The notes under the pieces: model-generated | The model's input: only the letters and a program-made list of their open reading frames with translations | The model's database searches: none | Told to the model about the DNA's origin: nothing | Shown here: positions 6,093 through 12,363 of the stretch, one piece after another | Numbering within the stretch: the stretch's first letter is position 1 | Layout of the letters: each line of letters starts with the position of its first letter | Origin: Caryophanales bacterium UBA4951 | GTDB lineage: Bacteria > Bacillota_I > Bacilli_A > RFN20 > CAG-826 | DNA length: 27,216 bases | Direction: 5' to 3' | NCBI GenBank assembly: GCA_002397465.1 | Contig: DHAP01000029.1 | Span: 1 to 27,216, forward strand | Program-made: the position numbers and the translations under genes

Positions 6093-6430
6093 TATAATGA
6101 TTTCGGGCAGAGGTCAGGCCCAATAACGCCGGCCTTTGTTCTCGCATAACGCATCCGATGTCGCGTCCGTGGGATTCTTCGGAAACGTTCTCGCAAATCG
6201 GCGAGAACACGCGTTCTCGCATGATGTTCTCGCCTGGCCCCTGAAAAACGCCTTAAAACAACGTCAAAGGAGAGGGGCTCAAAAAGGGAACCTCCGATGG
6301 GAATACCGATGCCTTCTGGAGTATCCTTCGTTGTCGTAATCCAAGGTCAAATGACAATTGGCAGACTCAATGGACTCAAAATCCCTCGGATGCATAATCC
6401 ATGCCGGTTCAAGTCCGGCTTCGGGCACCA
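6093..6430 (+). repeat. tRNA-ended long direct repeat, copy 3 (most complete)
   Basis: This copy runs from TATAAT (6093-6098) to CCA (6428-6430), with its CCA 2113 bp from that of copy 2. It has every landmark: TTTCGGGCAGAGG, CGCCGGCCTTTG, TTCTCGCAT (6139), two overlapping hairpins built on TTCTCGC (GTTCTCGC/GCGAGAAC at 6187-6208 and GCGAGAAC/GTTCTCGC at 6201-6220), GAGGGGC, and GATGCCTTCTGGAGTATCC. The gene-free stretch 5866-6092 to its left holds only the promoter and palindromes of the minus-strand ATPase gene. The AbiE module follows on its right. Confidence 0.85.
6343..6430 (+). pseudogene. tRNA-Leu(CAA)-like remnant (copy 3)
   Basis: Anticodon CAA is at 6377-6379. The T arm is GCCGG/TTCAAGT/CCGGC, the acceptor 3' strand TTCGGGC, discriminator A, and CCA. 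T loop and acceptor differ from copies 1 and 2 (TTCGATT, CACGGGC) yet remain good tRNA-Leu sequence, as in E. coli leuX, which also ends TTCGGCACCA. The 3' half therefore varies as real tRNA-Leu alleles do. The 5' half (AAGGTCAAATGAC) is degenerate, as in the other copies. Confidence 0.65.
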
Positions 6431-6443
6431 TTTCTGGCAAATT

Positions 6444-6475
6444 ACTAGGATTCAAAAAGAATGCCTAGTTTTTTT
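6444..6475 (+). terminator. Rho-independent terminator after repeat copy 3
   Basis: ACTAGGATTC-AAAAA-GAATGCCTAGT (6444-6469) pairs with one bulged G and is followed by a run of T to 6475. It would stop transcription from the repeat 18 bases before the first possible AbiEi start, so the antitoxin gene needs its own promoter or read-through. Confidence 0.75.
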
Positions 6476-6492
6476 GTTTTTCGACATAAAAG

Positions 6493-7134
6493 ATGGGGGA
6501 GAAAAGTATTGTTTCTCCAGAAACTCTAAATGTAATAGAGTTATTGGAGCATATGATAAAAACAATCTCAGCCCTTTTATATGAGTTTAAAGACTACAGG
6601 AATCCATATGATCACATACGCCTCCTAGTCAAAGATGGGTCTTTGATTAAGCTCAAGAGGGGATTATATGAAACTAGCATTGACGAAAACCCGTTCGTCA
6701 TCGCCTCTGTTTTGTATGCTCCATCCTATGTTTCATTTCAATCAGCCTTATCTTTTTATGGCCTTATTCCTGAGAGAGCGGTTGTGGTTACTTCAGCCTC
6801 GCTTGGCGCTAGGAAAAACAAGAACTATCGGAATTCTTTTGGCAGTTTCTCATATCAAGATGTTCCAGAAAAGGCCTATAGTTTGGGCCTTAAGTGGATG
6901 GAAAACTTTGGTTCTCCATATTTTATCGCCACTAAGGAAAAAGCACTTTGTGATTTGCTTGCTAAAATAAAGCCAATTCCGAAAGAGAATTTTGAAGCGT
7001 TTCTTTATGACGATCTTCGAATAGACAAGGAGATATTTCTGACTTTTAATAAGCCACTAGTTCTTTCGATTGCAAAAACTTATCAGACAAAAAACGTATT
7101 CACATTACTAAATTATATTATGAAGGAGAATTGA
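6493..7134 (+). CDS. AbiEi-type antitoxin / transcriptional repressor
   Basis: This 213-residue protein (from ATG 6493) is of the type IV toxin-antitoxin AbiEi family. An N-terminal winged helix ends in LIKLKRGLYE (51-60), with YAPSYVSFQSALSFYGLIPE (75-94) and ATKEKALCDLL (146-156) as family motifs. Known members repress their own operon and counteract the AbiEii nucleotidyltransferase. The start is uncertain. ATG 6493 has no ribosome binding site and lies 18 bases after a terminator. In-frame ATG 6553 (Met21) has TTGGAG close upstream and gives a WH domain of usual length. TTGTTT (6509-6514)-16-TGTAAT (6531-6536) is a possible promoter that would favour 6553. The stop is one base before the toxin start. 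The pair is visibly more A/T-rich than the ABC genes to the right. Confidence 0.8.
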   Translation: MGEKSIVSPETLNVIELLEHMIKTISALLYEFKDYRNPYDHIRLLVKDGSLIKLKRGLYETSIDENPFVIASVLYAPSYVSFQSALSFYGLIPERAVVVTSASLGARKNKNYRNSFGSFSYQDVPEKAYSLGLKWMENFGSPYFIATKEKALCDLLAKIKPIPKENFEAFLYDDLRIDKEIFLTFNKPLVLSIAKTYQTKNVFTLLNYIMKEN

Positions 7135-7135
7135 A

Positions 7136-7999
7136 ATGGTTTTGAAGGATCTTCTTTTACACTATCCGCATGGTACGCTTGAAGAAAAAGAGAACGGGCT
7201 TAAAGAAGTTGTTCAGGAAATTGCGCTTTTAGGGTTATCGCGAACAGATTTCTTTTCAAAAGCTGCTTTCTGTGGTGGCACTTGTCTTCGCCTTTTCTAT
7301 GGTTTGCCACGTTTTTCGGAAGATTTGGATTTTGCTTTGAAAAAAGAAGACATAGCGTTTTCACTAGAGCCATATTTTGGTGAAGTACAGAGAGCCTTTG
7401 CTTCCTTTGGATTTATTGTAAAAATCGGAAGCAAAGAGAACATCAATGAAAGAAATGTTGGGTCGGCTTTCATTAAGGGAGACACTCTGGCCCACTTGAT
7501 TAGCGTTTTTCCGGAAAGCCCAGAAGTAAAACGGATTATTTCTAACCAAGCAACCAAAGTCAAGTTTGAGGTCGATGTAAAACCGGCCTTAGGCGCTTCT
7601 TACGAAGAAAGACTCGACTCTTTTCCATCCCTGCATTATGTTTCGGCATTTGACGGTCCCTCTTTATTTGCCGGGAAAGCTCACGCTTTGATTTGCCGCG
7701 CTTGGAAAAGCCGAGTAAAAGGCCGAGATCTATACGACTATCTCTTTTATTTGGAGAAGGGGATACCTCTTAAGCTCTCTTATTTTCAAAACAAACTAAT
7801 TCAAAGCGGGAAAATTAATAAAGGCGAAGTCTTTGGAAAAGAGAAAGCCATCTCTTTATTTGCAGAACGTTTTTCTTCAATAGATTTTAATGATGCATCA
7901 AAGGATGTAATTCCGTTTCTATTCGACAAAAATGAAGTATCTCTATGGAACTCAAAATTATTCATTGACTCTTTATCCTTTTTGAAATTCGAAGAGTAA
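7136..7999 (+). CDS. AbiEii/AbiGii-family nucleotidyltransferase toxin
   Basis: This 287-residue protein shows the AbiEii nucleotidyltransferase signature. FCGGTCLRLFYGLPRF (45-60) gives the GG-T-x-LR motif, followed by SEDLDFAL (61-68) with the paired Asp residues. KFEVDV (143-148) supplies the third acidic strand, and KGRDLYD (195-201) is the C-terminal motif. Characterised relatives transfer nucleotides to RNA (tRNA in the MenA/AbiEii group) and cause growth arrest, giving phage abortive infection. The gene is translationally coupled to the antitoxin: the antitoxin's TGA (7132-7134) is separated by one base from ATG 7136. GAAGGAG upstream inside the antitoxin gene serves as ribosome binding site. 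The length is normal for the family and the motifs are complete, so it is probably functional. It is the last module of the repeat-bounded island. Confidence 0.85.
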   Translation: MVLKDLLLHYPHGTLEEKENGLKEVVQEIALLGLSRTDFFSKAAFCGGTCLRLFYGLPRFSEDLDFALKKEDIAFSLEPYFGEVQRAFASFGFIVKIGSKENINERNVGSAFIKGDTLAHLISVFPESPEVKRIISNQATKVKFEVDVKPALGASYEERLDSFPSLHYVSAFDGPSLFAGKAHALICRAWKSRVKGRDLYDYLFYLEKGIPLKLSYFQNKLIQSGKINKGEVFGKEKAISLFAERFSSIDFNDASKDVIPFLFDKNEVSLWNSKLFIDSLSFLKFEE

Positions 8000-8039
8000 T
8001 TATGGGGATGGCAGTTTTATTTGACCATCGGATAAAATA

Positions 8040-8078
8040 TGCTCCAGTAAATGCATTATTAATACAGTTACTGGAGCA
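8040..8078. repeat. perfect 11-bp inverted repeat in the AbiE/mccF intergenic gap
   Basis: TGCTCCAGTAA (8040-8050) and TTACTGGAGCA (8068-8078) frame a 17-base A/T-rich loop. No T-run follows on either strand, so it is not a standard terminator. ATGGC-GATT-GCCAT follows at 8081-8094, and an imperfect inverted repeat (CAAACTATTTGT/ACAAATAAGTTG) lies at about 8187-8218. The rest of 8000-8229 shows no gene. It may mark the right border of the island, or be a processed transcript end of the convergent genes. Confidence 0.5.
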
Positions 8079-8229
8079 AAATGGCGATTGCCATCTGCAA
8101 ACGAAATAAAGAGTTAACGAAGAAACAAGCCCAGCCCGTCAACGGCTAAATTTAGTAGAAAACAATGGCGAGGCATGATGAATGGCAAACTATTTGTGGA
8201 CGGCAAACAAATAAGTTGGCGAAGAATGA

Positions 8230-9255
8230 TCAATATTCAATAACGAATGAATTGTCTAAATCCGCCGTGACGATGGCTTTCGCGCCGCATATTATTGGCA
8301 TCGAGGGGTTGTAGTGGCCTAAGTCGGCATCCATGATCATGGGCAGATGCAACTCTCCTAAACTTCTTTTGTAGGCATTGATGTGGTTGATGCCAAATAC
8401 TCTTTGCCTATAGCATAGCGGCCTGCCGAAAATGAAGCCTTTGCAGTATTTGAAATAGCCGGCTTCTCGTAATTGAAAGAGGGCTCTTTCAATTGAAACT
8501 GGTGAAAGGTCGCAAGCCTCCAAGAACCAAATGAATCCGTCATTCTTGTATGTTTCCAGGAATTCTCTGACGTGATCGAAGCGGGTTCCGCATAGATTTA
8601 CTATGCAATCCAGACACCCACCGATAAGCCGGCCTTCCATTTGTATCGGTCCTTTTGGGGACAGCCTAAGCGTTTTTGGCTCATTGAATAATGAAGGGGC
8701 CAAAGGGTCGGAATTATCCGGGGAAGGATATCTTTCCCATAAGGGGTATCCCTCGAACCTCTTTTTCTTGCCAAGCAACAACTCAAGGCTGTCCTTGGTC
8801 GAATATTCGAAAGGTTTAAAGGCGAAAGACGGGGCACAGGGGCCATAGACGGTAGGGGTGTCGGCCATGGTAGTCAGCGTCAAGCTCAGATTGGTGTTGT
8901 CTGAAAAACCCATGAAGAATTTGAAAGGGGCCTTCTTGATGGCTTTGAAATTGATGTATGGCAGTATCTCATCCATGATCTCGCCGCCTCCGACCGAGAT
9001 GATGGCTTTCGCGGGCGAATGAAGATAAGCCTCATTGAATTCACGGGCGCATTCTTTGGGGCTGTTGGAACGGATCTTGTCTTTGGCTAGATAGATGTTT
9101 GGGCCTTCGATGATTTTGAAACCCTCTTTTTTAAGGTTATGAATGGCCACCTCAAGACGGGTTTTATAGGGTTCGGTGACACATCCGAAACTAGGGGCGA
9201 CCAGTTCGATTGAATCGCCTTTATGTAGATAAACGATGTCTTTCATGGCTTCCAT
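8230..9255 (-). CDS. S66 family peptidase, MccF-like (LD-carboxypeptidase / microcin C7 immunity type)
   Basis: This 341-residue protein has the S66 Ser-Glu-His triad in expected places: Ser118 in GFSDNTN, Glu246 in FLEACD, His314 in DLGHYNPSMPI. Other landmarks are VAPSFG (19-24) and the SVGGGEIMDEILPYI block (87-101). The length fits the MccF branch better than shorter housekeeping LdcA enzymes. MccF-type enzymes cut the amide bond of toxic aminoacyl-nucleotides such as processed microcin C. Others cleave the L,D bond of murein tetrapeptides. It is cytoplasmic, with no signal peptide. No strong ribosome binding site decides between ATG 9255 and ATG 9246 (Met4). It is divergent from the marR-ABC operon, so a common detoxification theme is possible but not shown. 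Confidence 0.8.
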   Translation of the reverse strand: MEAMKDIVYLHKGDSIELVAPSFGCVTEPYKTRLEVAIHNLKKEGFKIIEGPNIYLAKDKIRSNSPKECAREFNEAYLHSPAKAIISVGGGEIMDEILPYINFKAIKKAPFKFFMGFSDNTNLSLTLTTMADTPTVYGPCAPSFAFKPFEYSTKDSLELLLGKKKRFEGYPLWERYPSPDNSDPLAPSLFNEPKTLRLSPKGPIQMEGRLIGGCLDCIVNLCGTRFDHVREFLETYKNDGFIWFLEACDLSPVSIERALFQLREAGYFKYCKGFIFGRPLCYRQRVFGINHINAYKRSLGELHLPMIMDADLGHYNPSMPIICGAKAIVTADLDNSFVIEY

Positions 9256-9332
9256 TATCGTCTAAATCGCTTTCCGACTAAAGAGTGATGATGTTCTTAT
9301 ATAAAAAACCAACAAATCATGACGAAAAATCA

Positions 9333-9360
9333 TTGACTTGAATATGGACATCAATATAAT
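9333..9360 (+). promoter_or_regulatory. promoter of the marR-ABC operon
   Basis: TTGACT (9333-9338), a 16 bp spacer and TATAAT (9355-9360). The start of transcription near 9367 leaves a ~44-base leader and rules out the TTG at 9360 as start of the regulator. Confidence 0.75.
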
Positions 9361-9370
9361 TGCTTTCGTT

Positions 9371-9400
9371 AAAAGATACTTCTAGTAAAAGACATCTTTT
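9371..9400. promoter_or_regulatory. candidate MarR operator in the operon leader
   Basis: AAAAGAT (9371-9377) and ATCTTTT (9394-9400) form an inverted repeat around ACTTCTAGT, just downstream of the predicted transcription start. This position suits autorepression by the MarR protein encoded next. There is no second copy to confirm it. Confidence 0.35.
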
Positions 9401-9410
9401 GGAGGACGAC

Positions 9411-9863
9411 ATGGATTATCAGAAACTATCGATGGAATTGTTCATATCAATCTCGACTCAGCCAAGGCCTATTCCGCCTATGATTCAGAAGATATCGAAC
9501 GGGGAATTCAAGATGCTGCAGACCCTTGATTTGGCAGGGAAAGAGCTTTCTCCGAGCGAGCTCTCATCCCAGATGGCCCTTTCAAGCGGGAGGACATCAT
9601 TGATCATCAACTCCCTTTCCGAAAAAGGCTTCATCAAAAGGTCAAGGGAAGGCAAAGACCGACGAAAGGTCAAGATAGCCTTAGCCAAAAGCGGTTCCGA
9701 TTTTTGCGAAGGGTGCCGCAAGAAAGCCATTGAGATGGGCGCAGCCTTCCTCAGCGAACTGGGAGAAGAGGATGCGGTGGAGTTCGTCCGCTTAGCCAAA
9801 AAGTCGCAAAAGATCATGGCCTCCAACCCTCATCTGATCGAGATGCCGCCTAAACCATTTTAA
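9411..9863 (+). CDS. MarR-family transcriptional regulator
   Basis: This 150-residue protein starts at ATG 9411, with GGAGG at 9401-9405. It has the winged helix-turn-helix of MarR proteins. LSPSELSSQMALSSGRTSLI (46-65) is the HTH, EKGFIKRSREGKDRRKVKIA (71-90) the wing with the usual DxR-x2-K/R pattern, and flanking helices form the dimer interface. It probably represses its own promoter and the exporter gene 12 bases downstream until a ligand binds. The ligand is unknown. An upstream in-frame TTG (9360) would add 17 residues but overlaps the -10 box. Confidence 0.85.
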   Translation: MDYQKLSMELFISISTQPRPIPPMIQKISNGEFKMLQTLDLAGKELSPSELSSQMALSSGRTSLIINSLSEKGFIKRSREGKDRRKVKIALAKSGSDFCEGCRKKAIEMGAAFLSELGEEDAVEFVRLAKKSQKIMASNPHLIEMPPKPF

Positions 9864-9875
9864 GGAGAAAAAAAC

Positions 9876-12266
9876 ATGCTCAAATTAGATAACATAGTCA
9901 AAGATTACGGGTCCGGGGACAACCTTGTCCACGCCCTCAAGGGAGTCAGCCTCTCTTTCAGAAACAATGAGTTCGTGGCCATTCTTGGTCCTTCAGGATG
10001 CGGCAAAACGACATTGCTCAACATCATCGGCGGACTTGATAGATATAGCGCAGGCGATCTTTACATCAACGGCAAAAGCACCAAAGACTATAAAGATTGG
10101 GATTGGGACAACTACCGAAACAAAACCATCGGCTTCGTTTTCCAATCGTATAACCTGATACCGCATCTCAACATTCAGGAGAACGTCGAGATGGCCCTTT
10201 CTTTGGCCGGCGTCAAAAAGGGCGAGAAAGAGCAAAGGGCCATCGAGGCCTTGAGCAAGGTTGGGCTTAAAGACAAACTCAAGAAGAAACCAAGCGAGCT
10301 TTCGGGCGGGCAAATGCAGCGTGTGGCCATCGCCAGGGCTCTCGTCAACAACCCTTCGATCGTCTTGGCCGATGAGCCGACCGGGGCTTTGGACACCGAG
10401 ACCGGAGTTCAAGTCATGGACGTCCTCAAAGAAGTGGCCAAAGACCGTTTGGTCATCATGGTCACCCATAATCCTGACTTGGCCAATTCATATGCCTCCA
10501 GAATCATCAATATCCTCGATGGCGAAATCGTCCATGACTCCAATCCAATAAGCCAAAATGAGCTTCAGGTTTTGTCGAAAATGGACGATGAAAATCTCCA
10601 GCGGATTGCGAGCCTCGATAAAAAGGCTCGGAAAAAAGAAGACAAAAAGAGCAGGATGAGTTTTTTGACCTCATTCAATCTCAGCCTTCATAACCTCTTC
10701 ACCAAAAAGAAGAGATCATTCATAACCTCTTTCGCCTGCTCGATCGGCATCATCGGCATGGCCGTCATCCTTTCCGTCTCCGGAGGGATGTCCGATTATG
10801 TGAACCAGACAATGACGGATTCCACGTATGCCAACTATTTGACCGTCTCGGAGACTTACACCGATCTTTCTTCCTTTTCCAATATGGGCGGTGGGACCAC
10901 GACAAGTTTGACCGAGTATCCTGAAGACACGACAGGAGTCACGCCATACACTCCTTCATCGATCACCAGAACCAGCCAGAACCTCAGCGATGAATACCTT
11001 TCCTATGTGGATGAGGTCACCCAAGGCAAGGTCATCGCCGTCGATAAAACCTATGCCGTCTCCATCAACGCCATAACGAAAAAGGATGATGGAACTTACG
11101 TTTCTTCCTCCTCATCTTCATGGGATGAGATCCTCAATAACTCCGATTACATCGGAACCCAATATGAGACATTGGCCGGAAGCGGAATCCCAACCAAGAG
11201 CAATGAGATCTGCTTGGTCGTCGATAAATACAACCGCCTCTCAACGACGGTGCTAAATTCGCTCGGGATCGACTATGACTCCACTAACCTCACCGAGATT
11301 CCTTATGACTCGCTTATCGGGAAGGAATTCAAAGTCCTACTTAACGATGAGTATTACTACGAGGACGACAGCAGTGGGACGAGCCTTTATCGCTCCATCT
11401 CCAATCAGAGCCAATACGAAAGCGCCTATAACTCAACTAACAGCATCAGCGTCACCATCGTAAGCGTCCTCCGTCCTTTGTCCACGGCTTCCAGCGATTG
11501 GATCAACAATGGCATCGGCTACACCCCGTCTCTCGTCGAGGAGGTGCTGAAAGGCGACAAAGACTCGAAAGTGGCAGTGGCCCAAGCGGCCAATACGACT
11601 ACCGACGTCACGACTGGCCAGGCTTTCTCAAGCGAAGGCAGCACAAGCATGATGGGGCAATCGAACACATATTCCCATAAGCTCAAGGTATTAGGTTATT
11701 CGGACACTCCGACGAGTTTGACCATTTACCCGAAGTCCTTCAATGACAAGGACTCCATTAAGGTCAGCCTTGATGCCTGGAATGACGACCATGCCGACAA
11801 CATCGTCCATTACACCGACATCGGCAGTTATGTCACGAGCGCTCTCAGCAACGTCATCAACATCATCACCTACGTCCTTGTCGCCTTCTCGGTCGTCTCG
11901 CTAGTCATCTCTTCCATCATGATCGCACTTATCATCTATGCCTCAGTCATCGAAAGAACCAAAGAGATCGGCGTCCTCCGTTCGCTTGGGGCCAGGAAGA
12001 AAGACATCGCCCGCATCTTCTGGAGCGAAGCCATGATCCTTGGGGCCTTATCGGCCGTCATCGCCATCTTCTTCACGCTTCTTGATAACTTCATCATCAA
12101 CACGATCATCGGCAACCTTATCGGGGTCACCTCAATCGCGGCCCTCAGTTGGAGCATCACCGTCGCGATGCTGGCCCTAGGCATTGGCCTACCGCTCATC
12201 GCCTCCTTGATCCCAGCTTCAATCGCCGCGAAGAAAGACCCAGTCATCTGCCTCAGAAGCGAATAA
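9876..12266 (+). CDS. fused ABC ATPase-FtsX/MacB-type permease
   Basis: This 796-residue protein starts after AAGGAG. Residues 1-225 are an ABC ATPase of the MacB/LolD class: Walker A GPSGCGKTT (38-46), Q loop FVFQSYNLIPHL (88-99), signature LSGGQ (142-146), Walker B VLADEP (163-168), His198. A charged linker leads to TM1 (about 282-303), then a ~350-residue Ser/Thr/Tyr-rich extracytoplasmic region, then TM2 (about 663-690), the FtsX cytoplasmic motif ERTKEIGVLRSLGARKKDI (692-710), TM3 (719-741) and TM4 (759-781). The domain order matches MacB, but there is no partner adaptor gene, as expected in a single-membrane cell. It probably extrudes or senses peptides, lipids or drugs under control of the adjacent MarR protein. 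The large outer domain is not recognisable as a known fold by eye. Confidence 0.85.
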   Translation: MLKLDNIVKDYGSGDNLVHALKGVSLSFRNNEFVAILGPSGCGKTTLLNIIGGLDRYSAGDLYINGKSTKDYKDWDWDNYRNKTIGFVFQSYNLIPHLNIQENVEMALSLAGVKKGEKEQRAIEALSKVGLKDKLKKKPSELSGGQMQRVAIARALVNNPSIVLADEPTGALDTETGVQVMDVLKEVAKDRLVIMVTHNPDLANSYASRIINILDGEIVHDSNPISQNELQVLSKMDDENLQRIASLDKKARKKEDKKSRMSFLTSFNLSLHNLFTKKKRSFITSFACSIGIIGMAVILSVSGGMSDYVNQTMTDSTYANYLTVSETYTDLSSFSNMGGGTTTSLTEYPEDTTGVTPYTPSSITRTSQNLSDEYLSYVDEVTQGKVIAVDKTYAVSINAITKKDDGTYVSSSSSSWDEILNNSDYIGTQYETLAGSGIPTKSNEICLVVDKYNRLSTTVLNSLGIDYDSTNLTEIPYDSLIGKEFKVLLNDEYYYEDDSSGTSLYRSISNQSQYESAYNSTNSISVTIVSVLRPLSTASSDWINNGIGYTPSLVEEVLKGDKDSKVAVAQAANTTTDVTTGQAFSSEGSTSMMGQSNTYSHKLKVLGYSDTPTSLTIYPKSFNDKDSIKVSLDAWNDDHADNIVHYTDIGSYVTSALSNVINIITYVLVAFSVVSLVISSIMIALIIYASVIERTKEIGVLRSLGARKKDIARIFWSEAMILGALSAVIAIFFTLLDNFIINTIIGNLIGVTSIAALSWSITVAMLALGIGLPLIASLIPASIAAKKDPVICLRSE

Positions 12267-12268
12267 AG

Positions 12269-12312
12269 AAAGGCCGCCTTCCTAATCAAATGGGAGACGG
12301 CCTTTTTCATTT
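12269..12312 (+). terminator. Rho-independent terminator of the marR-ABC operon
   Basis: AAAGGCCG (12269-12276) pairs with CGGCCTTT (12298-12305), with further pairing of CTTCC/GGGAG inside, followed by TTTTTCATTTT. It starts three bases after the stop codon and could also serve the convergent minus-strand permease gene. Confidence 0.8.
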
Positions 12313-12363
12313 TAGCAAGACGGAATAGAGGGGTTTTGCGTCAAAGAGCCCCGTAGAAGTCCC

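Noticed and set aside
1557..6235. CRISPR array from the recurring TTCTCGC motif
   Set aside because: Repeats are only 7-9 bp, spacing is irregular, and whole flanking sequences are duplicated together. No cas gene is present.
6093..6430. GOLLD or ROOL RNA, which also lie near or contain tRNAs
   Set aside because: Those RNAs are about 580-900 nt. The repeat is about 330 nt and I could not recognise their diagnostic motifs. It remains open to an Rfam search.
9360..9410. Upstream TTG start for the MarR gene
   Set aside because: It lies in the -10 box of a good promoter, while ATG 9411 has GGAGG at ideal distance.
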